Assembly (NCBI GenBank): GCA_023264915.1
Contig: JAHFUU010000256.1
Coordinates: 1-5,086, forward strand
Length of the DNA stretch: 5,086 bases
Source: Microthrixaceae bacterium
Lineage (GTDB): Bacteria > Actinomycetota > Acidimicrobiia > Acidimicrobiales > Acidimicrobilacustridaceae
Reading direction: 5' to 3'
Both the position numbers and the translations under genes were made by a program. A model generated the notes under the pieces. It saw only the letters and a list, made by a program, of their open reading frames with translations, was not told the DNA's origin and searched no databases. Of the stretch, positions 1 to 5,086 are shown piece by piece (the first letter of the stretch is position 1; every line of letters begins with the position of its first letter).

Positions 1-1
1 G

Positions 2-2092
2 CCACGCGAGCCATCCGAGCCATCCGAGCCTGAAGGGATGGGTGGCACCGGGGCACCCGTGCCGCCACCGAGCGCCAACCACCGGCTGAGGACTGCCGCA
101 ATCGTCACCGCTGTCGTCGCCGTGGTTGCCGCAAGCTTCGCCATAGTCCTCTCGGCAGGCGCGGGTGTGGCGCCTGACTCGCCCGAGGAGGCCGCGAGGC
201 AGCTCTTCGGGGCTATCGAGGCTGGCGACGTGGTCGGTGTGATCGAGTCTCTTGACCCCGATGATCGCGAGGCCGCCAGGTCGACGGCCGACCTGGGGGC
301 TGAGCTCGTGCGCCTCGGTGTCCTGACGCAACATGACCCGAAGCGGATCGCAGGCATCGGCATCAAGACCGACAGCCTCCGCTTCCAGCGCGTCGCCTAC
401 CCCGACGACCTGGCCGCCGTCGACGTCGTCGGTGGACGGATGGACATGAAGCTGAACGGCGACCCCCAGGTCTTCACCGACAGGGCCGTCAAGCTGGCAG
501 AGGACCACTTCAAGGTCGATGCGAAGGGGGGGACCTTCACCCGGGACTTCGCGCAGTTCCCACTGCGCCTAGTCCTGACACAATCAGGTGAGGCCTTCTA
601 TGTCAGCATGCCTTACACGATCGCGGAGTCCATCGCTCCCCGCTCGCCGGTCTCACCCACGGGCTCCGTGCCTGCTCAGGGCGCCGGGACAGCCTCGGAG
701 TCACCTCCTGCGAGCGGCTCATCCCAAGCGGCAGCGGGGGCTGACTCCCCCGAAGCGGCAGTCCGCGCGCTTGCTGAGGCGCTGGCCAACGGCGATCGGG
801 CTGCGGCCAGGGCTGCTGTCCTGCCGGGCGAGGGACGGTTGGTAGACAGCGCGTCGATCCTCTTCCCCCAACACCGCGAGCAGCTTCCCGATGCCAACCG
901 ACGGGGCTCGATCACCAAGCTCGATCTCGCAACCGACGGTGATGGCAGCAACCGGCATGTTCGAGTGAAGGAGCTCGAAGCCGCCTTTGACACCGACGTC
1001 GACCATGCAGAGCTCCACTACGACGGGGGTTGCTTCCGCTCGAGGTACCGGTTCGTGGCCACCGACGAGGACTACGCCAGCTACACCACCTGCAACGGCG
1101 AGCCGACCAAGATCACAATCGAAGGCATCGGAGCCGAAGCCAACCAGAACAAGACCGGGGCCGAACGCGAAGCCGAAGCCAACCAGAACAAGACCGACGC
1201 CGAACGCGAGCGCGAAGCCAACCAGAACAAGACCGAAGCCGAACGCGAGCGCGAAGCCAACCAGAACAAGACTGAAGCCGAACGCGAAGCCGAAGCCAGG
1301 GATCGCCAGGGTGCAAGGGGATCATCCACGACTCTGCCTGACCGCGATTCGTTCGGGTTGCCGTTGCCCAACGAGGCAGACCTCGAAGAAGACATCCCGG
1401 TCGCGCATCCGACCAGCGACCCGTTGTCGGCGATGGCGATCTTCGGTGGGGGTGCCGACCTGCCGACCTTCGAGGTCACCCAGCAGGGAGGCCGCTGGTT
1501 CGTCAGCCCGAGCCGTACCGTGGTGGGCTCGGTGGCAACGACCATCCGCTCCTCGCGACCAGAACAGCTCGATGACCTCGTGACCCGGATCGAACAGGTC
1601 GCCAAGCCCAGGTCTGAGGCCGTGCTGATCGAAGGGCGCGATCCGGACAACGCGCTGTTCGGGCCGATTGCGGTCAAGAACAACCCGGCCCTGCCCCTGT
1701 GCTTCGTTCAGGTGCGCGAGACCGCTGGCGGCATGGCTGCCTTCAGGCTGTACAACGAGTGCGTCGAGAACCTCGTCAAGTCAGGAAAGGTGGACCCGTC
1801 CACGGTGCCACCGTCCCAGCTCTTCTTGGAGTGCGTGAACGCGAAGCCCGGCTCTCCCCCCTCGCTCGAGAACCCGGTTCGCCGCATGTACCTGGCTGAC
1901 AAGGCCAGCCGCTCCTGCTTCCAGTCCAAGCTCGCCGCCGGCGATGGGCGCGTCGACGTCTTTGACCGCGTCAGCCCCACCCAGGCAGAGAACCCCTGCT
2001 TCGCTCCCTACGATGCTCTCGCACCAACCGCTCCCGAGGCGGACTGGGCAGCAGCCGACGAACGGGTCACAGGCTGCTTCAAGCCCCGCTGA
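2..2092 (+). CDS. Membrane-anchored extracellular protein with two tandem modules, a 13-residue tandem repeat and a six-cysteine C-terminus (probably 5'-partial)
   Basis: I do not recognise this protein by name, and its function is unknown. Residues are numbered from the ATG at nt 38. A polar, proline-rich N-terminus is followed by one hydrophobic helix at about 19-39, with Arg on the inner side (HRLR), so the rest is probably extracellular. Module 1 (about 47-200) starts DSPEEAARQLFGAIEAGD and ends TQSGEAFYVSMP. After a Pro/Ser/Ala/Gly linker (about 201-235), module 2 (about 236-495) starts DSPEAAVRALAEALANGD and ends TQQGGRWFVSP. Opening and closing motifs match, indicating an internal duplication; the helix-plus-strand pattern resembles NTF2-like or DUF4878-type domains (inference). 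Module 2 holds an insertion with four 13-residue repeats (367-418) and a Cys pair (C332, C352). The C-terminal region has C555, C575, C599, C627, C654 and C680, probably disulfide-bonded. Start: the frame is open from nt 2 (PREPSEPSEPEG before the Met) and GAAGGG abuts the ATG with no spacer, so the true start is probably upstream. If it is ATG 38, the protein has 684 residues. Confidence 0.85.
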   Translation, partial: PREPSEPSEPEGMGGTGAPVPPPSANHRLRTAAIVTAVVAVVAASFAIVLSAGAGVAPDSPEEAARQLFGAIEAGDVVGVIESLDPDDREAARSTADLGAELVRLGVLTQHDPKRIAGIGIKTDSLRFQRVAYPDDLAAVDVVGGRMDMKLNGDPQVFTDRAVKLAEDHFKVDAKGGTFTRDFAQFPLRLVLTQSGEAFYVSMPYTIAESIAPRSPVSPTGSVPAQGAGTASESPPASGSSQAAAGADSPEAAVRALAEALANGDRAAARAAVLPGEGRLVDSASILFPQHREQLPDANRRGSITKLDLATDGDGSNRHVRVKELEAAFDTDVDHAELHYDGGCFRSRYRFVATDEDYASYTTCNGEPTKITIEGIGAEANQNKTGAEREAEANQNKTDAEREREANQNKTEAEREREANQNKTEAEREAEARDRQGARGSSTTLPDRDSFGLPLPNEADLEEDIPVAHPTSDPLSAMAIFGGGADLPTFEVTQQGGRWFVSPSRTVVGSVATTIRSSRPEQLDDLVTRIEQVAKPRSEAVLIEGRDPDNALFGPIAVKNNPALPLCFVQVRETAGGMAAFRLYNECVENLVKSGKVDPSTVPPSQLFLECVNAKPGSPPSLENPVRRMYLADKASRSCFQSKLAAGDGRVDVFDRVSPTQAENPCFAPYDALAPTAPEADWAAADERVTGCFKPR
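8..30 (+). repeat. 9-bp direct repeat encoding Glu-Pro-Ser
   Basis: GAGCCATCC occurs twice in a row (8-16, 17-25), followed by a partial copy GAGCC (26-30). The copies are in frame with the downstream gene and read EPS-EPS-EP. An in-frame triplet-multiple repeat giving a Pro/Glu/Ser linker is typical of coding sequence. This is part of the case that the gene starts left of the window and that this is not a 5' untranslated region. Confidence 0.6.
1136..1297 (+). repeat. 39-bp tandem repeat, four copies plus a 6-bp partial copy, in coding sequence
   Basis: Units lie at 1136-1174, 1175-1213, 1214-1252 and 1253-1291, with a final GAAGCC at 1292-1297. Each encodes EANQNKT-x-AERE-x, where the first variable position is G, D, E, E and the last is A, R, R, A. 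The copies share almost all codons; differences are confined to the variable codons and one synonymous ACC/ACT change in unit 4. This points to recent expansion or ongoing homogenisation. The period is a multiple of three, so gain or loss of a unit would keep the frame. The product is highly charged, rich in E, R, K, N and Q, without hydrophobic heptads, and likely forms an extended helix or a disordered spacer inside module 2. Confidence 0.95.
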
Positions 2093-2101
2093 ACCGCGGG
2101 G
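2084..2101. terminator. Candidate stem-loop between convergent genes
   Basis: CCCCGC (2084-2089) and GCGGGG (2096-2101) are perfect inverted copies separated by a 6-nt loop. They span the stop codon of the left gene and the 11-bp gap to the stop of the opposing S-component gene. The position suits a bidirectional terminator. Neither side has a T-tract, the stem is only 6 bp, and such short GC palindromes arise easily in this base composition, so this is a weak call. Confidence 0.3.
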
Positions 2102-2103
2102 GA

Positions 2104-2964
2104 TCAGCCCGGCACGAACGAGACAGGGGCCTCGAACGCGGCCTTGCGCGAAGCGCGCCGGAGAGCGTTGAGGACCGGCCGGCCGAGCACGGACACGAGC
2201 ACCAGCGTCGTGGCGGCCCTGGGGATGTCCCAACCCAGCGACGTCGCCAGATGGAAGGCCCAGAACCGGCGGAGGTTCTCGGCTGTGCCCGCTCCCGGCA
2301 CGAACGCGAGCTCGGACCCGGCACTGGACCCGAAGGGCCAGAACCAGAAGTTCAACAGGAGTCCGTACGCAAGACCGGCCACGAAGCCATAGCCGGCGAG
2401 CATCCACACCTCGGCTCTGCCCCGGGCCGGAGGCAGGCAGCCCGCGAAGAAGCCGATCCAAGCTGCTCCGAACATCTGGAACGGAAGCCATGGCCCTACA
2501 CCGCCGGTCAGCAGGGCCGAGGCGAAGATCGTCATCGCGCCCAGGACGAAACCGAACCCCCTTCCCAAGACGCGGCCCGCAGGCAACAACAAGAAGAAGA
2601 TCGGCTCGAATCCGACGGCCCCGCCTCCGGGCAGCCTCAGGGCCGCGCCGCAGGCCCCGAGCACGCCGAGCATCGCCACTGCTTTCGCATCCATCGCTCC
2701 ATCCGCGAGCTCGCTGATGACCGTTGCCATCAGCAGGGGAAGCAGCAGAACGAAGATCCAGGGGGCGTCCCCGGCATGAGCCAGGTCTTCGGCTCCGTCG
2801 GGGCGGAAGAGCAGGGGCCAGCCAAAGGCAGCCAGGCCCAGAGCCGATGCCGCTGCCAGCAACACCCAGGCCCTGGGCCGCAGCCTGATGGCACGGCCTG
2901 TTCGATGGGTGCGAGCAGCCAACCGTGACACGGGTTTCGCCTCACCGCCTTCGCCCTGGCTCAT
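2104..2964 (-). CDS. ECF transporter S component (substrate-binding membrane subunit)
   Basis: Integral membrane protein of 286 residues that should capture a small nutrient, probably a vitamin, and deliver it through the EcfT-ATPase module encoded just upstream. A basic cytoplasmic N-terminus (about 1-31) is followed by hydrophobic segments at about 32-53, 68-84, 94-111, 119-152, 159-177, 187-211 and 235-265, six or seven helices, consistent with ECF S subunits. Conserved-looking stretches include ALRLPGGGAVGFEPIFF (107-124), GRVLGRGFGFVLG (130-142), LLTGGVGPWLPFQM (151-164), LLLNFWFWPF (202-211) and ATSLGWDIPRA (240-250). From memory these belong to the actinobacterial S proteins paired with fused EcfA ATPases. 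Start: ATG at 2964 overlaps the ATPase stop as ATGA and has GGTGGAG 7 nt upstream; the ATG two codons earlier (2970) is only 1 nt from that site. Last gene of the operon, convergent with the left gene. The substrate cannot be told; cobalamin is only a guess. Confidence 0.85.
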   Translation of the reverse strand: MSQGEGGEAKPVSRLAARTHRTGRAIRLRPRAWVLLAAASALGLAAFGWPLLFRPDGAEDLAHAGDAPWIFVLLLPLLMATVISELADGAMDAKAVAMLGVLGACGAALRLPGGGAVGFEPIFFLLLPAGRVLGRGFGFVLGAMTIFASALLTGGVGPWLPFQMFGAAWIGFFAGCLPPARGRAEVWMLAGYGFVAGLAYGLLLNFWFWPFGSSAGSELAFVPGAGTAENLRRFWAFHLATSLGWDIPRAATTLVLVSVLGRPVLNALRRASRKAAFEAPVSFVPG

Positions 2965-4637
2965 GTCCATGCTCCACCGTCAACCCGGACCGCTGGCTCA
3001 TCCGCACCACCGGTCGACGTCGGGCCGAAGCCAGCGGCCGAGCCCCGTGCCGCCCTGACCTCGCTTACGGTCAGCCACGGCTCTGGGGCGAGGATCTTGG
3101 CGACCTGAGGGGCGAACACGGGTGAATGGCACACGACCTCTCGCGCCGGACCGTCGGCGACGACCTCGCCCTCGGCCAGCACCACGACACGGTCAGCGAC
3201 TTGGGCAGCCATCTCCACGTCATGGGTCGCGAGAACGATGCCGTGACCTGCCTGCGACAGGGCCGCGAGCGCCGAGCCGAGTTGAGCCTTGGCCCGGTAG
3301 TCGAGGCCTCGTGTGGGCTCATCGAGAAGCACCAGTGGCGGGCGTGCGCCGACGACGACGGCGAGGGCCAGCCCCAGGCGTTGCCCCTCGCTGAGGTCAC
3401 GCGGGTGCTGTGACCCGCGAAGGTCAGACACCAGCGACTCCGCGATCGCTCGCGTGGTGCCTCGAACCAGGCCAGCGTCGCGGTCTGAGGCGGCACACTC
3501 CTCGTCAACCGTCTCACAGAACAGCAACAGCGACGGATCCTGCGGGACGAGGCCCACGAGATGGGTCAGGTCACGTGGCTTGAGCGCATGAGGGTCACGC
3601 CCCTGGACGTGGACCGCTCCCGACGAGGGAGCGCGCAGGCCTACCAGCTGAGCGAGCAGGGTCGTCTTGCCAGAGCCGTTGCGCCCCATGAGCGCGACGA
3701 TCTCTCCCGCGTGGAGCTCGAGATCGACCCCCCTCAATGCCGCCACCGGACCGTAGTTGGCGTGCAACCCGTGTACCGCAGCAAGCCCTCGCATCGACGG
3801 CGCCGGTCCGGTTGGGAACGGCAGGCGGCCAGCCAGCTCCTCGCGCAGCGGGCCGGCCATCCGGCGCGCGTCGCGCACGGACAGCGGAAGTGGCGCCCAC
3901 CCGACCTCGCGCCCAAGCTCGACGATCGGTGGCGCCACGGGAGCCGACTCCATCATCAACGACGGGTCGCCGACGCCCACGCGCTTGTCGTCTATGACGG
4001 CGAGCCGATCGCAGTACTGGACGACTCGCTCGAGCCGGTGCTCTGCGACCAGCACGGTCGCTCCGAGGTCGTGCACCAGCCGCGTCAACGCCGCCAACAC
4101 CTCCTCGGCCGCAACCGGGTCCAGGGCAGAGGTCGGTTCGTCGAGCACGAGGACAGACGGGGTAGCCGTGAGCACGGCGCCTATCGCTACCCGTTGCTGC
4201 TGGCCGCCGGACAACGTCTGAAGGGGGCGGCTTCGCAGCTCGTGAAGGTTCAACAGGTCGAGCACGTCCTCGACGCGGCGTCGCATGACCTGCGGCTCGA
4301 CGCCGAGGTTCTCCATCGAGTAGGCGAGCTCCTCTTCGACGGTGTCCGCGACGAACGTGGCTGCGGGGTCCTGGCCGACAACGCCGACGACATCGGCCAG
4401 CTCCCTGGGGGGCACTCGTGCCGTGTCGTGCCCACCGACGGTGACACGGCCGCGCAGAGTGCCTCCGGTGAAGCGCGGGACGATGCCGTTGACCGACCTG
4501 AGCAAGGTCGACTTGCCCGATCCGGTGCCTCCCACCACCAGGCACAGCTCCCCCTCCGTGACCGTGAGGTCGATGCCGGCCAGAGCGGGGGCGCGCGAAC
4601 CCGCGTATGTGATCGTCACTGCCTCGAAACGGATCAC
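2961..4637 (-). CDS. ECF transporter ATPase, two fused ATP-binding domains (EcfA-EcfA')
   Basis: Cytoplasmic ATP hydrolase that powers ECF-type uptake. It has 558 residues and two ABC domains on one chain. Domain 1: Walker A GGTGSGKST (36-44), Q-loop Q89, signature LSGGQQQR (142-149), Walker B VLVLDEP (162-168), D-loop SALD, switch His H199. Domain 2: Walker A GRNGSGKTT (317-325), Q-loop Q365, signature LSEGQRLG (414-421), Walker B LVLLDEP (434-440), His H471. The linker is about 225-280, and a short tail after about 505 contains PEPWLTVSEV. All catalytic elements are present; the second signature has Glu where the consensus has Gly. Start: GTG at 4637, with GAGG 7 nt upstream and a GTGA overlap with the ecfT stop. 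The frame stays open to an ATG at 4889, but that 84-codon extension is basic, unlike ABC proteins, and fully antiparallel-free overlap with ecfT on the same strand makes it implausible. The 3' end overlaps the S-component start by 4 bp. Confidence 0.95.
   Translation of the reverse strand: MIRFEAVTITYAGSRAPALAGIDLTVTEGELCLVVGGTGSGKSTLLRSVNGIVPRFTGGTLRGRVTVGGHDTARVPPRELADVVGVVGQDPAATFVADTVEEELAYSMENLGVEPQVMRRRVEDVLDLLNLHELRSRPLQTLSGGQQQRVAIGAVLTATPSVLVLDEPTSALDPVAAEEVLAALTRLVHDLGATVLVAEHRLERVVQYCDRLAVIDDKRVGVGDPSLMMESAPVAPPIVELGREVGWAPLPLSVRDARRMAGPLREELAGRLPFPTGPAPSMRGLAAVHGLHANYGPVAALRGVDLELHAGEIVALMGRNGSGKTTLLAQLVGLRAPSSGAVHVQGRDPHALKPRDLTHLVGLVPQDPSLLLFCETVDEECAASDRDAGLVRGTTRAIAESLVSDLRGSQHPRDLSEGQRLGLALAVVVGARPPLVLLDEPTRGLDYRAKAQLGSALAALSQAGHGIVLATHDVEMAAQVADRVVVLAEGEVVADGPAREVVCHSPVFAPQVAKILAPEPWLTVSEVRAARGSAAGFGPTSTGGADEPAVRVDGGAWT
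2972..2978 (-). promoter_or_regulatory. Ribosome binding site deciding the S-component start
   Basis: On the minus strand GGTGGAG lies 7 nt before the ATG at 2964 and 1 nt before the ATG at 2970. The spacing favours the inner ATG, which also forms the usual ATGA overlap with the ATPase stop codon. Confidence 0.6.
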
Positions 4638-5086
4638 GTCACAGCCTCGGCCACGCGTGCGAACCGGGCCGTGTCCCTGTGAGGAGACCACAGCCCGGGA
4701 GGCTCGGGTGCAACGAACGCCGGCAACAGCCCCGCGCAGATGCCGGCGACGGCAACAAGGGGAAGGGCCGGCGCCGTGAGAGGGAAGAACGACATCTGAA
4801 GCGATGAGGGCTCCAGGGCCGCCGAGATGCTCACGGCGGCGAACGCGACTGCGCCGGACGCGGCGGTGAGCCACTCGGGCATCTGCCACGGGTCAGGGCG
4901 GTACCGGGTTCGCGGCGACCTGCGTCCACCCGACACCAGTGCGATGGCAAGGCCGAGCGAACCCATGGCCACCAGAGGCAGGGCCAGAGCGCGCGGCGAG
5001 CTGCCATCGAGCACCAGATACACCCCTACGCACACCACCATCAGAGCGCCGCCGACTCCCCACACGGCCGCACGCCGTGCCCACCC
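4634..5086 (-). CDS. ECF transporter T component, C-terminal part (EcfT/CbiQ family, 5' end outside the window)
   Basis: Transmembrane scaffold that couples ATP hydrolysis to movement of the S component. The frame is open through the right edge, giving the last 150 residues (EcfT/CbiQ proteins are usually about 200-300, so the N-terminus is missing). The visible part begins GWARRAA and has hydrophobic segments at about 8-26, 33-52, 73-91 and 103-126, then a polar tail ending VAEAVT. Between segments 2 and 3 lies RTRYRPDPWQMPEWL (59-73), which I recall from the C-terminal region of actinobacterial EcfT proteins. The coupling helices that contact the ATPases should lie at or beyond the edge. 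An in-frame GTG at 5065 is not the start, because the hydrophobic segment and preceding ARR continue upstream of it. Its TGA overlaps the ATPase GTG as GTGA. Identity rests on family resemblance and on the neighbouring ATPase and S component. Confidence 0.8.
   Translation of the reverse strand, partial: GWARRAAVWGVGGALMVVCVGVYLVLDGSSPRALALPLVAMGSLGLAIALVSGGRRSPRTRYRPDPWQMPEWLTAASGAVAFAAVSISAALEPSSLQMSFFPLTAPALPLVAVAGICAGLLPAFVAPEPPGLWSPHRDTARFARVAEAVT
4645..4648 (-). promoter_or_regulatory. Ribosome binding site for the fused ATPase gene
   Basis: GAGG on the minus strand lies 7 nt before the GTG at 4637, within the end of ecfT. It supports the GTG start over any upstream start in the same frame. 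Confidence 0.5.

Noticed and set aside
1148..1279. N-glycosylation sequons (NKT) in each repeat unit
   Set aside because: NKT fits N-x-T, but there is no oligosaccharyltransferase in view and this modification is not expected in a high-GC Gram-positive-type bacterium; the motif is explained by the repeat itself.
1136..1297. CRISPR array
   Set aside because: The units are directly adjacent with no unique spacers and sit in frame inside a coding sequence.
1081..1683. 200-codon minus-strand frame across the tandem repeat (repeated LFWLASRSRSASV)
   Set aside because: It is the antisense reading of the 39-nt repeat; periodicity keeps the frames open on both strands. The + frame has a membrane anchor, duplicated modules and conserved-looking cysteines.
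1781..2491. 236-codon minus-strand frame running across the convergent junction
   Set aside because: It overlaps two well-supported genes in other frames and its product is Arg/Gly/Val-rich with no recognisable motifs.
2251..2928. 225-codon + strand frame opposite the S-component gene
   Set aside because: The minus strand encodes a convincing polytopic membrane protein in an operon; the + product is Gln/Gly/Pro/Arg-rich without a domain.
3561..4682. 373-codon open frame on the + strand opposite the ATPase gene
   Set aside because: The minus strand encodes complete Walker A, signature and Walker B motifs across this span. The + frame product is rich in Arg, His and Gln with no recognisable domain, as expected for the antisense of a high-GC gene.
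4638..4889. N-terminal extension of the ATPase frame to an ATG at 4889
   Set aside because: The 84 added residues are basic and low in structure, overlap the EcfT coding region in another frame, and the GTG at 4637 has a well-spaced Shine-Dalgarno and a GTGA overlap.

Overview
The window is GC-rich chromosomal DNA with strong G/C preference at third codon positions, GTG as well as ATG starts, and tightly packed genes. The protein families (a fused two-domain ECF ATPase beside an EcfT and an S component, and a proline-rich N-terminus followed by one membrane anchor and an extracellular part) suggest a high-GC actinobacterium or close relative. I cannot place it to genus. There are no RNA genes, IS elements, CRISPR arrays or phage genes, and essentially all of the DNA is coding.

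Left part (about 2-2092, + strand): one long gene for a membrane-anchored, mostly extracellular protein I do not recognise by name. It has a Pro/Glu-rich N-terminal tail that appears to continue beyond the left edge, one transmembrane helix, two tandem homologous modules that each open with a DSPE-x-A helix and close with a TQ-x-G...(F)VS(x)P strand, and a C-terminal region with six spaced cysteines. Module 2 carries a large insertion containing four nearly identical 13-residue (39-nt) units, EANQNKT-x-AERE-x. This is the most unusual object in the window.

Right part (2104-5086, - strand, read right to left): a three-gene energy-coupling factor (ECF) uptake transporter: ecfT (permease, 5' end cut by the right edge), a fused double-ATPase ecfA, and an integral-membrane S component that binds the substrate. 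Both junctions are 4-bp stop/start overlaps (GTGA and ATGA) with a Shine-Dalgarno at 7-nt spacing, so translation is probably coupled and the three products are made together. EcfT and the ATPase would form the energising module and the S protein would supply specificity. The substrate cannot be read from the sequence; a vitamin such as cobalamin is only a guess.

The two units converge tail to tail with 11 bp between stop codons and a small GC-rich stem-loop across the junction. They are therefore not co-transcribed, and nothing in the window shows a functional link between them.
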